DNA from: Nemertoderma westbladi
Lineage: Eukaryota; Xenacoelomorpha; Nemertodermatida; Nemertodermatidae
Length of the DNA: 54,876 bases
NCBI GenBank assembly: GCA_032718475.1
Contig: JAUCBJ010005183.1
Location: 1 to 54,876, forward strand
Direction: 5' to 3'
Below are positions 34,781 to 46,313 of this stretch, in pieces. A program made the position numbers and the translations under genes. Numbering within the stretch: position 1 is the first letter of the stretch; each line of letters opens with the position of its first letter. Below the pieces are notes generated by a model that saw only the letters and a list, made by a program, of their open reading frames with translations, had not been told where the DNA came from and ran no database searches.

Positions 34781-36050
34781 TGACATGGAGTTAGGCAGGC
34801 TGACAGATAGACAGACATACATAGAGTCATACAGGCAGACAGAGAAATAGGTAGACAGACAGTAAGACCGACAATCTCCTTTTGACCCGTTCATTAACAT
34901 AGGATAGCTAGAAACGAACAATAAGTGCCCCCAAAAAATATAAAAAAATATCATGTAAAAAATTATGAAAAAATATAATTATGTAGATTTGAAAGTAAGG
35001 GGTGTTTGCAATTAAACTACCAATTTGACATGAATAACTGCTAAGTCAAAACACAAAAAAGTGGCCAAAATAAGGTAGAAATTTTCTACAAATATTATTT
35101 TTTCTTCCAAACCATATACCGGTAAATATATATCATTTTAAAGCTCTTGATTAATTTCTATATCATGTGGTCCCATAACGAAACATTTATTTACTCAATA
35201 GTTTTTCAGTTTTAAATTTCAGCGTTTGAACTTTTTGGCGGTGCTTTCTTTTTCAACATTTGATCCGATGGTGTGCACTGTGCAGGTGTGCAGTGCAGTG
35301 CAAGTGAATAGGAGTTTTTCAAAAATCCCCTTGATTTAGAACATAAAAAGATTAGACATTAACCATCAATTATTTGGTAAGGAGTATTTTTGAAAACATT
35401 TAACATCATTACAGGAGGGGATTTTTAAGATGGACTTTGCCAGACGTTCAGACCTTCAACAGCTGAAAAATTGTATCTCTAGTTTAGGCAAAATTCCATA
35501 GAATACAGGTACCGGTGTTAAATTTCTTGCTTTTTAATATAACAATTGTTTAGGCATTATTATCCAATAGGTCGCAGTGAGCAGCCTAAGGGGGGACACA
35601 AAAAAGAAAAAAATAGTCCAATGAACATATTTCTAATTTGGAACATATTTTTTAGATTTAATTAAGTATAGAGCATTGTATAAGGAACGGTCTAATATTT
35701 TGTGATCTTTTCAATGATATATGACATTTGGTGCATAATTATAAAACTGGAAGCGTAAGAGCTTTTTTTGAAGCTAAATTAAAATGTCCAGCATCAGTTT
35801 TAGCTTCAAATCAATGTTTGGAGTATTGGACCGTCTCATGTTTTGATAATGGGTGGATAAAAATTTATGGAACAGAAAATTTGCAAATTAATCTTCATTT
35901 GAGGGTAAATGTAGGAGATATGGTCATATAGGTCAAAAGTTATGGGGCCGCCAAATTTTGATAAACTATCTGGCCACTTTCTGTGTTTTGACTCAACTGG
36001 GATTGTGGGGCGAGCCACGAAGTGAGAGAAGCATTAGCATATCGGTACCA
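34781..36050. other. DNAJC3 intron, no gene
   Basis: Short GACAGACA-rich remnant to about 34870, then AT-rich sequence with a GTGTGCACTGTGCAGGTGTGCAG cluster near 35270. No coding region is supported. Confidence 0.5.
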
Positions 36051-36139
36051 TTAACGAGTTGTCTGTCGTAGTCGTCGACTGTAGTAGTTTGTCGCCATCG
36101 TCTTCAGTCGTCGTCTAATTATTGATCTCCAATTACGTC

Positions 36140-36492
36140 AGTCATTCCTTGATGAAATTAAACCAAACTTTGTACATATGCAGTCCGTCAAAAGTTTAGA
36201 AAGAATCGGATAGATGGATGGGTCAAAAATCAGACAGTCTGTCAGTCGGTACCGTTAGTTTCAAACTTTTGATAAAAAGTAAAAACCAAAATAAGTCGGC
36301 TAATCATTGCTGAAATAAAAGCAAACTTGGTACAAATGCAGTCCGTCAAAAGTTTAGAAAGAATCTGAAGTTTGGTCAAAAATGAGACGGTCTGTAAGTC
36401 GGTACCGATAGTTTCAGACTTTTGATAAAAACCGAAATAAGTCGGTCAATCATTGATGGGATTAAACCAAACTTGGTACGTACGTATGCAGT
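36140..36492. repeat. ~155-bp tandem repeat, about 2.3 copies
   Basis: Segments starting near 36150, 36310 and 36460 share ACCAAACTTGGTAC, ATGCAGTCCGTCAAAAGTTT, GTCAGTCGGTACC and AACTTTTGATAAAAA. Spacing between copies is about 150-158 bp. The third copy breaks off into CTGCGCGAAGGCCC, a motif also present near 15936. Confidence 0.8.
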
Positions 36493-38296
36493 CTCATGCT
36501 GCGCGAAGGCCCCCGAACGTGGCCAGTACATAAAAACAAAGGTGGACTTTCAGAACAAATAGCATAATAGCATATGGAAACTCAGAAACGCGAGTTAAAA
36601 AACAAATGAAAATTCAAAAAAGGTTTCTCCGGAGTAAATGTGGACATTAATAATTAAAGTTGGTGCTCTTTCAATGCTGGTACTTTTTCAACGGGAATTC
36701 AGAGAGGAAACATGGAAAGGCAATTAGGCAGGTAGATCGATCGCGAAACGCACACCGGACCTATAAATAATTAAGTTAGATATATCCTTATCCAAAGCTA
36801 AGCGTGCAACTTCCACAGCCGGCGACTAACATCCAAGGGGGTCAGGTCAACCTTGGGTAAACACATCAAAGACGCGCATTCGCTTTGTACATAAATGTTA
36901 AGAACTCATTAGTGGTGGGACCGGTATCCATTTGTGGATCGCCTCCACGGAATTCCATTGGAATCCCACAAGTTTGGTTAGGTTCGATCGCATATCTAAT
37001 CACGCGCCGATGCTTTTATAGTTAAACGGCCCCTTGGGGCAACCGGGGGCAGACGTTGGTTTCTTGGAATATGTAATGTAGATTCTATAACAGTGAGAGA
37101 TACCCTACCAGACAGTAGAGAACCCGAGTTACATGAGGGCGAATTTACCCAGTTTAATATAATTGCATTCGTTTAGCGTGGTGTAGTGGTTAAATCCGCA
37201 GGGGAAATAAGTCGTAAGACTTTGTGCCTATAATCACAGGCCTAACGGCAGAAGAAACTTTACTATCGTTTACGGTTAACCACTTTCTTAGTGCTGAACC
37301 GTAAAGGGACATATAAAATAATTAATCACTTCAAAGCCAAGGGCGGATCCCGAATTTCATTTGTAATCGTCTCCACTTTCCTCTTTAACTGGATTTACAT
37401 CCTGTTTAACAAGCAGACTGGCCTAACAGTTCAGCAGTTTGACAGGGAGATGTGGCAGGACCACTGTATTGACGCAGTAACTGCGACAATACAAAAGTAG
37501 TTAGCGATAGACGCAGCCCAAACAATTCGGTATTATTCTTCCACGATTTTGTAATGCGAGAGACGTGTGAGAATAATACAAGAGTAATGAGAGCAGATGG
37601 CAGAAACCTAACAAATGCATGAAATTACCAAATTTAGAGTTGGGTTGAACAATACAAGGGAATTATTATAGTCAGGATAGGTTGGTGTTAGTAGAAAATA
37701 TCACTTATAATATGGAAATTAAAAATAACCTAAAGCCGTTTGATTCAAAAGAAGAAAATATTAAAACGCATTTTAATAAAATAGTACTTTATAAGATAAC
37801 AGTGCGGGGTTTATTTAAATTCTGAGCAGTAGCGAGCACAATAATAGAAAAGAGTTCTGTTAAATCAAGTGATGAAATCACTATGCGATTAAACTGACTA
37901 ATAAAGCGGAGCGGGTCGTCTGAGATTCTGTTTACCGGCCTATAAAAGAATCCGCTCGATTTCAGACACGAAAACTTAAAACACCAATTCATCATTTAGA
38001 ATTCCAAACAAGTAGCTCATTCGTTTTATTTTATTACTTAATACCCGCGAACTTATTTATTTCTATTTACGGCTGTACCTGTAATTGTTATGTAACTCAA
38101 CTGAAAAACTGTGAAAAATGCATTATTACAAGAATAACATAAATATTATTTTTGTAACTTTTTCAATTATGACAACGTGATTTCGTGTTCAGTTTTCCCT
38201 CAGTTGCGTTGCCGTACAGACGATAAGTTTCTGTCTTCGAATGTGAAACGCACTTTCCAGTAATAATAATACGTGGAATCGATTTATCTTGCAAAG
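36493..38296. other. DNAJC3 intron, no supported gene
   Basis: A possible A-box (GTGGTGTAGTGGTTAAATCC, about 37178) hints at another tRNA-derived element. No B-box partner is clear. Frames of 60-70 codons lack recognisable domains. Confidence 0.45.
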
Positions 38297-38309
38297 TATA
38301 CAATTATAT
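38297..38309. repeat. 13-bp target-site duplication (3' side of LINE)
   Basis: TATACAATTATAT, identical to 41178-41190. The two copies bracket the LINE exactly at its TAG-repeat 3' end. Confidence 0.85.
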
Positions 38310-38327
38310 AGAAAAATACTACTACTA

Positions 38328-40409
38328 CTAGGTCGAGCGAACTCGGACAGTGGAAATGAGATCCTTCCAGGCTTCCCGATTCTCCATAGTTGTCGCAATT
38401 TCGTTTCTCCCAAGTTCAGTATCCCTTTCAAGTTGATCTATATATGTTATGGCCGGTCGTCCACGACTACGCTTTCCATGAGTTGGTTGCCAGAGAAGTA
38501 GATCTGGTATGACCTCGTCTTTACTTCGCCAGCAGTGCCCACTGAATCTTAATCTGCGTTCACGGAGGCTGGTTGATACAGGTGGTATTGTACCATAAAG
38601 CTCGGCGTTTGTCATGTGTTGTCTCCAGCTGCTGTTTAGGGCTGCCCTTAGTAGTCTTGTGTAGCAACCATCAATTCGTTGTTCAAGTGATTTAGTCAGT
38701 GTCCATGTCTCACCTCCGTATAAAAATACACTTTCCACTGTGGCTCGAAAGAACTTGGTCTTCAGGTGCCTGGAGAGATTTGATTTCCAGATGGTATCCA
38801 TTTTTGATAGAGCTACCCAAGCCTTTGCTTTCCTAACTTCTATGTCCTTTTTGCTACTCTCTATCCATGATCCAAGGTACTGGAAGTCATCGACCTGCCT
38901 TAGTTGATTATTATCAATGGTTGTCAAGTTTCCATCAACATTAAAGGTCATGAATTCGGTCTTGGTAGCATTTATATGCAATCCAACCTCCTTAGCAGCC
39001 CTCTCCACTTTATTTAGTAGAAGCTGTGCATCTGCTAGCGTATTAGAGAGCAGGGCGATGTCATCCGCAAAGTCGGTATCTGTGACTGTAGTTGCCGGAT
39101 ATCTACTACTTCTGCGTTCTTGAAGTGTGAATCCCAGATCTTCACCCTTTGTGGCCGTCCTCATTGCGTAATCCAGCACAATTACAAATAGTAATGGTGC
39201 TAATGTGTCACCTTGCAGTACGCCAGCCAGGATTGAGAAAAACTCAGTTTCACCATCTGGTGAGAGTACCTGCGCTTCTGTGTCACAATATAGCAATCCA
39301 ATGCCAGCAACAATTACTTCTGGTATTCCATAAGCTCTTAGGATTTCAAGCATTTTACCTCTATGGATGGAGTCGAATGCCTTCTTGAAGTCCACAAAAG
39401 TCATGACTGCGGGGAGATTCTTTGACTTGATTCCTTCAATCAGTCTCCGTAGTGCAAGTATCTGAGCTATTGTTGATCTACTTGGTCGAAATCCGTTTTG
39501 ACTCTTACGCAGTAGTTTCTCTATGTGAGGCCTAATCCTATATAGAATCATTTTATTGTATATTTTGGCAGCTACCACAAGCAGACAGATCCCACGATAG
39601 TTTGTTGGTATGCCGAGGTCTCCTTTCTTGGGGAGAGGCTTTAGTTGACCTTTAGTCCAAATTGGTGGTGGCTTTTCCCCTTTTAACATCCGGTTGCAAA
39701 CATTCAATAATGGTCTATTTAGCACTCCGGTTTTCCATACCTCCGCTGGGATTTCATCTAATCCACTCGCTTTATTATTGGACATGCTTTTAATGCTTCT
39801 TTGGAGTTCGGCAGGTGTGAAGTCCCCTGTTTCTATAGGTAGTGTCTTGTCATATATTTTCCTTGTAGGGCTGACCTCGATGTTTGGTGGCTGCCCAAGC
39901 AAGTTGCTGAAGTGATTTTTCCACTTCCCAACACGTTCTTCAGGACTATCGGCTTTGAGGCGCCCCTTTGCACTACTTTTCCGACCAGATACCTCATTTA
40001 CAGTTTGCCAGGTAAGTCTTGATTGTTGCTGTATGTGAGCAGTTGTAATTGCTTCAGTTTTATCCTGTATGTACTTTTCCTGGCTGATGTTGTAGGCCAA
40101 TTTAAGGTCGTCCTTAGCTTTCTCAACCTTGTTAATGTTTTCGGTTGTTGGTTGTTCGGTTTTAACTTTGTAGGCTATCTTAAGATATTCTCTCTTACAA
40201 GTAACCTCAGAGTTTTGCCATGGCACATACTGTTTTCGTTTAGGTTTCTGGGGGATATGCCTCTTAGCTGATTCCTTGTGGGCTGTTATTATATTCTGGT
40301 ATATTGAATCGGTGGACTGGTCTTCATCCATTGACTGAAGTGCTTCAAAGCGGTTTTGAACTTCTACTGTATAAGCATCCTTTACAGCATTGTCAGTCAT
40401 CCCAGTCAT
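38328..40409 (-). pseudogene. LINE reverse transcriptase ORF
   Basis: 693 codons without a stop. Domains in order: linker (KRHIPQKPKRKQYVPW), RT finger NGFRPSRSTIAQ (about residue 310), motif A FVDFKKAFDS (about 340), motif B GVLQGDTLAPLLF (about 395), motif C DFADDIALLS (about 445, catalytic Asp pair in the FADD form), motif D LHINATKTEF, the thumb GGETWTLTKS and C-terminal RRLRFSGHCWRSKD...LLLWQP. The RT core is complete and could be catalytic, but the natural ORF starts in the upstream endonuclease, from which it is separated by a frameshift. The ATG used here is therefore probably not the real start. Confidence 0.88.
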
Positions 40410-41165
40410 ATTTGATTTGCTTGCTTGTCCTGGGTTTGCTGGCTCTCAAACTGAGTCTGATCTCTGCAGTCACAATTCTGTGGTCCGAACCAATTAGGTT
40501 GAACGAGCTGTATGCCTCGCAGTTGATCATGCTATTTCTCCACTTTTTGTTTATAAGGATGTAATCCAGTTGTGCTTTGGTTCCATTAGGGTATTGAAAG
40601 GTCCATAGCTTCCCCTTACTCTTTTCGAATGTGTTGTTTGTTGGTATCAATTCACATTCTTCCATTAGGTCAAGAGTAAGTACCCATTTCTGTTAGAACT
40701 GGTGTTATAGGTGTAACCCTTGATGTCTTCTGGGCCAATTTGCGCATTCAGGTCACCAGCAATGACTTTAACATTGTGTTTCGGGATGTCCTTAATAAGT
40801 CCAGTCAGTTCTTCATAAAACTTGACTGCTTGTTCTGGCTCTGATGCATTGGTTGGACTGTAGCAACATATAACTGTTGTCTTGGGATTCCCATCAAATG
40901 TTGCGATCATAACCCTGGAATTTATAGATTCGATGTTGTTTAGGGTCTTAAGTGCAAATGGGCTTAGCAGAATTCCTACTCCACCAATTGATGCATTGGC
41001 CGAGTTTCTTACTGCTGAGCTTGTTACTAACGTCCATCCATTTCCAATGTCATTGTACTTCATGGCAGTGTCTTCATGACAAATCCGATGTTCTTGGATG
41101 CAGATGATGTCGATGTTATATTCCATTGCCAGAGCGACCATGTCACCCTGTTTGCTCTCTGGATA
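40393..41165 (-). pseudogene. LINE apurinic-type endonuclease, truncated and frameshifted
   Basis: The minus frame from 41141 to 40665 reads IDIICIQEHRI (catalytic Glu block), SIGGVGILLSP, VICCYSPTNAS and VIAGDLNAQIG (GDxN catalytic block). After a frameshift at about 40670, the next frame to 40393 carries YPNGTKAQLDYILI (the D-Y-I block) and IGSDHRIVTAEI (SDHR catalytic block). The order E...GDLN...D...SDH matches exonuclease-endonuclease-phosphatase domains of LINEs. The N-terminal Asn block is lost by 5' truncation, so it cannot be active. Confidence 0.88.
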
Positions 41166-41177
41166 TAGAACAATATA

Positions 41178-41190
41178 TATACAATTATAT
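41178..41190. repeat. 13-bp target-site duplication (5' side of LINE)
   Basis: TATACAATTATAT, identical to 38297-38309. Confidence 0.85.
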
Positions 41191-41479
41191 CGAAGACCTA
41201 TATAAAACCTCTACTAAGTGGATTAATAAAAAGTGGGAAGTGACAAAAAGTGATTTATATTTTTATCGAAATTACTTTATTTTTTTGTTCGATTTTTGTC
41301 ATTATAGTGCAGCACAGAAATGCACAACACACCTAGATACTTCAATCACCTGCTATCTATGATGATTTTAATTTATGATGGTTTAAGAGGCAGCATCCAT
41401 AAATGATGGGAGACATTTTTAGTAGCGAATTAAAATGAAAAACAAATTGTATCACTTAATAATCAAACAGCTAACCAAC

Positions 41480-41706
41480 CCTCATCGAATTCATCGTTTA
41501 GTAAATGTGCGTCCGCCCTGTCACACAAAACATCTGGTTGTTCCGGGTTTCTCTGCAGAACTTGACTGCATATTGATATTGCATCATCCACGAGTTTGGC
41601 TTTGCTGTGGGCGTGGCACAACTGCGTATCAATGCGCTCCGTAAACGCTGTCATCGTCGATTCAGTTTTCCTCGCTGCATATAGTTTTTCAATAGCCTCG
41701 GTGTAT
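41480..41706 (-). CDS. DNAJC3: DNAJC3 exon (C-terminal TPRs)
   Basis: The acceptor TATCGCAG ends at 41707. The first A completes a Glu codon. It reads YTEAIEKLYAARKTES, then RIDTQLCHAHSKAKLVDDA, ISICSQVLQRNPEQPDVL, CDRADAHLLNDEFDE plus G, ending at donor G|GTTGGT (GT at 41479-41478). TPR signature spacing is clear and it aligns with vertebrate YTDATSKYESVMKTEP ... KDRAEAYLIEEMYDEA without gaps. 227 nt. The donor lacks G at +5, so it is only moderately strong. Confidence 0.94.
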
Positions 41707-42324
41707 CTGCGATAAAAGGAATGGAAAAAAGTTATAGGGGTGATAAATAAATCAGTTTTTTTGCTTATTCCTGAAAGTTTGCTATCATTTTTAAAAAGCA
41801 TTTAAAGCGCTTATACCGGTAACAAATGCAGAAAATTTCCATTTCAAACATCAAAATAAGTTTTTATCTCATATCGCAAATAGATTCGGAACCAATATGT
41901 AACAGGAAACAAATGTTTCCTGCAGCAACTCGTAGTGTCTATATGCCCGCACCTACAGCCAAATCAGCTGCTACCTGTTACAGCAGAGGAAATCCCTTTA
42001 CCATATCCGGTTTTGTTCGTAATTAACTTTACTGGGAACTCTAGATACGTCTATTTTAGGTACACTGAAAAAACAAAGTGCCGGTTACTAAATGAACCAA
42101 CGGTTACACGGCTCTACCGGGAGTAGCAAAATTAAACCGGTAGTTAAATTACATCATAATAGTGAATATCAACATATCATATTTGAACCAACAGTTGATG
42201 TCAATTACCGTTGGTTATAATTTAAATTAGATATTTGTAATTCATAAAATGTAATGTAACCGGCGGTTATTTGCATAACTGGAAGTTAACAATTTTCATT
42301 ACAAAATGATTGCTGATACTGACC

Positions 42325-43200
42325 TACAATTCACGGTTATAATTAAATAACTGCCAGTTATATTGGACATTAAAAACTTTCGGTTTGAACCTGGCTTACA
42401 ACTCACGGTTATAATTAAATAACTGCCAGTTATATTGGACATTAAAAACTTTCGGTTTGAACCTGGCTTACAACTCACGGTTATAATTAAATAACTGCCA
42501 GTTATATTGGACATTAAAAACTTTCGGTTTGAACCTGGCTTACAACTCACGGTTATAATTAAATATCTGCCAGTTATATTGGACATTAAAAACTTTCGGT
42601 TTGAACCTGGCTTACAACTCACGGTTATAATTAAATAACTGCCAGTTATATTGGACATTAAAAACTTTCGGTTTGAACCTGGCTTACAACTCACGGTTAT
42701 AATTAAATAACTGCCAGTTATATTGGACATTAAAAACTTTCGGTTTGAACCTGGCTTACAACTCACGGTTATAATTAAATAACTGCCAGTTATATTGGAC
42801 ATTAAAAACTTTCGGTTTGAACCTGGCTTACAACTCACGGTTATAATTAAATAACTGCCAGTTATATTGGACATTAAAAACTTTCGGTTTGAACCTGGCT
42901 TACAACTCACGGTTAAAATTAAATAACTGCCAGTTATATTGGACATTAAAAACTTTCGGTTTGAACCTGGCTTACAACTCACGGTTATAATTAAATAACT
43001 GCCAGTTATATTGGACATTAAAAACTTTCGGTTTGAAACTGACTTACAACTCACGGTTATAATTAAATAACTGCCAGTCAAGTTATATTGGACTTTAAAA
43101 ACTTTCGGGTTGATACTGACCTACACTGCAACCCACTGTTATAATTAAATAACTGCCAGATATAGTGGACTAAGAAAACATAGGTTTAAATTAACATAGA
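42325..43200. repeat. 72-bp tandem array within the CACTA left subterminal region
   Basis: About 11 near-identical 72-bp units (CACGGTTATAATTAAATAAC ... AACTGCCAGTTATATTGG ... TTTCGGTTTGAACCTGG) from 42330 to 43080, then diverged units to about 43200. Since 72 is a multiple of 3 and stop-free in one frame, a 260-codon minus-strand frame spans the array. It is a repeat artefact. Confidence 0.95.
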
Positions 43201-43503
43201 AACTGTCTGCAACCCACCCCTGATTTGAAAGTGTCCTACAAAAATATAATTTAATATGCTATAGGCCCTATATAATTTCAAAGTTTTAGCGCCAAGTTTC
43301 TGCGCATGCGCATAATTATGTTATATGTTACAGTACAGTACTGGGCACTGCAGTACTGGGGTACTACTGTTTTACCAACATCAGTACATACATCTGACAT
43401 CCCCACAGCCAGACCAGCAGACAGTAGTGCAAGTAGGCTCCCGCAGTTCCGCTACTGCTAAACCTCTGTACCGTCTGTCACACCCAGACCCCGTAATTCA
43501 TAC

Positions 43504-44598
43504 CTATTTTTAGGGTAAATCTTTTCGACCTACGCGTAGGCCTACGCGTAGCTACGCGTAGGTCCTACGCGACCTACGCATAGGTGCTACCCATAACTAT
43601 GCCTATACGTCAGTACGTCGTTTATCATTAGTAGGCTTACGTATTCCAAGCGAGTCGTACTAAAATAAGACACAATACGGTATGTTCAATAAACAACCCA
43701 CAACCATCAAATGCTTTCAACAGTAATGTATCCTATACCTGTATACTCTATATAGAGGAATACGCGAAAACTACATATTCTTCACTTCATGCGTTGCGGG
43801 CGGTAAAATGTGTTAATAATTAATGTTTAGAGTTCAAAAATAGTTACAAAGGAAATAGGCCGATGGTTCTTATCGATTCTCTATGCTTTTTATTGCCTTT
43901 GTTCACGATAGGGCAAGGATATACTGTATTTAATATGTTAACCCCTTGACAAGGGAAGGGGAGACTAAATTGTCTACCATGATTGGTTGCACTTGTCATT
44001 TGACCAAACAATTTGATTATATGCAGTATTTATCAGCTTTCGCTTAACCTCTTCACCGGTAGACTGGTCGCTTTATTTACTACTGTTCAATATTTAAATA
44101 ATCCAATGGAAACAAAGATACTTGAATCATGAGACGTGAATTTCAAGTTTACTTTTTATTCATCCTCTGTGTTTGTATGTGAAAGAGCCGAATATTATTT
44201 ATTACCAGTCTGCCAGTGCTGTATGTAGAGATATGAGTTTCCGATTCTGTTATTACATTTGTCTGATAATCAGATACCTGACATATACCGATACTTGCCT
44301 AACAACTCAACCCTACCGGACCTGAAATGAAAAATCATTGTTATCAGGACTGCTACGCGTAGCACCTACGCGTAGCTACGCGTAGCACCTACGCGTAGTT
44401 TCAAAATACCTACGCGTAGTTCCAAAATAACTACGCGTAGTTTTAAAACACCTACGCGTAGTTGTTAAAAAGGCAGTAAGTCTGGCCCTACCGGTAAATG
44501 ACAGGAATGGAAGTTACAAACTACGCGTAGCTACGCGTAGCTACGCGTAGCTACGCGTAGGCCTACGCGTAGGTCGAAAAGATTTACCCCTATTTTTA
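43504..44598. mobile_element. 1077-bp non-autonomous TIR element nested in CACTA (MULE-like, 9-bp TSD)
   Basis: The element 43513-44589 has 49-bp perfect terminal inverted repeats beginning GGGTAAATCTTTTCGACC and is flanked by the 9-mer CTATTTTTA (43504-43512 and 44590-44598). A 9-bp duplication and G-starting TIRs fit Mutator-like elements. The palindrome CTACGCGTAG (or TACGCGTA) is repeated many times within both TIRs and in an interior cluster (44350-44465), a likely transposase-binding motif. No ORF inside. Because it lies within the CACTA element, it is the younger insertion. Confidence 0.92.
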
Positions 44599-44948
44599 GA
44601 GTCACGGTAGGCCTGCCTGGGTATTTCAGTTATTGATAGTAACAATGTGTTGGCCTTGGCAAGCTGTATTTTTCGAGGTAGGCTTATCAGCTTATTTCAG
44701 TTCAGTCAGTTCTGCAGTTGCAGTTAGTAGATTTAATCCAGACTGGAATCTCTCGGGTTTTTCGGGAAGATGTCCGGCAGACTGACTGGTTGCCGGTGTT
44801 GGCGTTGGGTGTAGGCCAGTCCAGCAGTCAGCCAGTAGGCAGGTAGGTGGACCTATTACCTGACAGCCTGATTACTGTAGGGTAAGATACCCCTATTGGC
44901 CCTATTCCGACGTGTGGCTAAGTCACACGAATAGTTCCCAAAAGGCAA

Positions 44949-44999
44949 TTTGGCATTTTTGAAATGCCAAATGGCAAACTCCCATGCTTGCATGGGAGT
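44949..44999. repeat. Two adjacent 10-bp hairpins
   Basis: TTTGGCATTT/AAATGCCAAA (44949-44971, 3-nt loop) and ACTCCCATGC/GCATGGGAGT (44978-44999, 2-nt loop) lie 6 bp apart and about 150 bp upstream of the CACTA gene's ATG. Confidence 0.8.
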
Positions 45000-45149
45000 G
45001 TGTATCTACTGCTGTAGGCCTACTGCAGTACTGCCAGACTGCTGTACTGTCTGACTGTAATCTCTCACTCCTGCACTCTCTGACTGTTATTAATCTCACA
45101 TCACATACCGGTAGACCTATTAATCTCACAGCCTTAGATTTAAATAATC

Positions 45150-45960
45150 ATGTCTGCGTCTGGCATGTCAGAAAATATTCATAAGTGCGACTGCGGTGAA
45201 GATTTGCACCCCAAATTCAAGATATGTCCTAGTTGTGACAAACCCATTCACAAACCAAAGGCGGTCCCAAAATGCTGCGGGTATCCGATGAAATCCAGTT
45301 GGGCACCACGATGCCCAATATGTTTGAAAAACAGATCCACTGGTTCGGGTTCTATGTTTCAACAAATAGTGAGTAGGCCTACCAACGTCAGCCCATCCCT
45401 AAACCAAATGTCCCCTTCGGATGTCGAATCCGAAATCGAAAACTCGTGTACCGGTACTGGTACAGATAAGGGTAAGTGCACCGGTAGTTCTCTGTCGCCA
45501 CACGAGAGAATGAGATCAACCTTAAAAATAGAGTCTCTGGGTGGCGCCATGTACTATGTTCCTCCCCCCCTCTTGGACAACGACGGCATTTCTACAGTTC
45601 CCGTGTTGAAGTTGGAGATCAATAAAGCAATCCACGAGGGTGATCCTCTATTCAAGAAGTGTATTCGTCACTTCCAATCTATGATTGAATCTCATTACAA
45701 ACTCTTTGTCAGGTTGTACAAGAGAACTTTTCCCAAGCTCCATTACACCCTACATGTTGTGGACGATATCATTAACTTTGGTCCCCCCCGTTCGCATTGG
45801 GCCATGAGATTCAAATCACAACATGGCGTTTTAAAAAAATGGTTGAAAGCCCAGCAATGTTATAAAAATGTTCCACTTTATTTATGCAAGAGGCTTCAAG
45901 AACAATTGTGCTATAATCTGACAGTTAATAAATCGGGGTTTGTTTATGAGTTTATTAAAG
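45150..45960 (+). CDS. CACTA-associated protein, exon 1 (zinc ribbon + DUF4218-like)
   Basis: The ATG opens a frame whose N-terminus has two Cys knuckles (C13, C15, C26, C29 and C42/C43, C55, C58), likely zinc-binding. A Ser-rich linker follows, then from about residue 170 a segment FPKLHYTLHVVDDIINFGPP and HWAMRFKSQHGVLKKW. This corresponds to the PKHHYLxHY...GPxxxxWxMRFExKH signature that follows the transposase domain in CACTA/EnSpm proteins (DUF4218-like). The exon ends ATTAAAG|GTGTAAGT. Reading through the donor would give a short extension ending at 45986, but splicing to 46016 gives a longer, conserved-looking C-terminus. The catalytic domain between zinc ribbon and DUF4218-like part is missing. 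Confidence 0.75.
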
Positions 45961-46015
45961 GTGTAAGTCGGGTAGACAGTAATTAATGGATGCTATAAGA
46001 AGATAAGTTTTCTAG

Positions 46016-46195
46016 GTCAAACATATATCGTAGGGAAGAGTATAATTAGTTTAGTGTATTCTAATGCTGATTTTTTACCTTGTTTTGGTCTCGTCCGCGA
46101 ATTGAAAGTTTTAAATATTAACACAGATGCTCAAATTAGATTGCAATTACTGCATACACTCTCTTATAATTCGCATATTGCCGCTTACGAAATAG
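46016..46195 (+). CDS. CACTA-associated protein, exon 2
   Basis: A 55-nt intron (45961-46015, GT...TTTTCTAG) precedes it. GT completes Gly and the frame reads QTYIVGKSIISLVYSNADF, LPCFGLVRELKVLN and HTLSYNSHIAAYEI. This resembles the C-terminal part of DUF4218-bearing proteins (a beta-rich segment with a L-P-x-F-G block and a HxxAYEV-like end). The exon ends GAAATAG|GTATGT. No stop in 180 nt and matched phases support the splice model. Confidence 0.65.
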
Positions 46196-46313
46196 GTATG
46201 TGGTTTAAATTTGGTTTCTTATAAACAATAAGGCACACCGCCAAATTAAATTTGCAAAATAACGTGTTTATTTTCGGTTTGGACCACATATTTAACCCAT
46301 TTTTTTTTTATAG

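Larger units (their letters stand above)
38310..41177 (-). mobile_element. 5'-truncated LINE insertion
   Basis: A 2.87-kb non-LTR retrotransposon on the minus strand within a DNAJC3 intron, bounded by a 13-bp duplication. The 3' end has four TAG units after the ORF stop followed by TATTTTTCT. A short tandem tail in place of poly(A) is typical of RTE-like LINEs. The 5' end cuts into the endonuclease domain (the start and first catalytic block are missing), as expected from incomplete target-primed reverse transcription. The coding part has two frameshifts (near 40665 and 40400), otherwise it is well preserved. The clear TSD and long intact RT frame imply a fairly young insertion. Confidence 0.9.

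Noticed and set aside
33081-34954. Cys/Val/Leu-rich membrane proteins on the minus strand
   Set aside because: These are translations of the 50-bp array. The unit is not a multiple of three and the frames break repeatedly.
37291-37500. 69-codon plus-strand ORF (KIINHFKAKGGS...)
   Set aside because: No family recognised and no neighbouring LINE or transposon blocks to support it.
40393-40409. Programmed frameshifting between LINE EN and RT
   Set aside because: A second unrelated shift exists in the EN domain (about 40670) and the element is 5'-truncated, so ordinary decay is the simpler explanation.
42299-43081. 260-residue repetitive protein (minus strand)
   Set aside because: The frame exists because the 72-bp unit is a multiple of three without stops. 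It lies in the subterminal region of a transposon and looks like non-coding repeat.
45961-45986. Ending the CACTA gene at the stop at 45984-45986
   Set aside because: The bases GTGTAAGT at this point form a good donor, and splicing to 46016 continues into 60 residues resembling the family C-terminus. The unspliced form cannot be excluded as an isoform.
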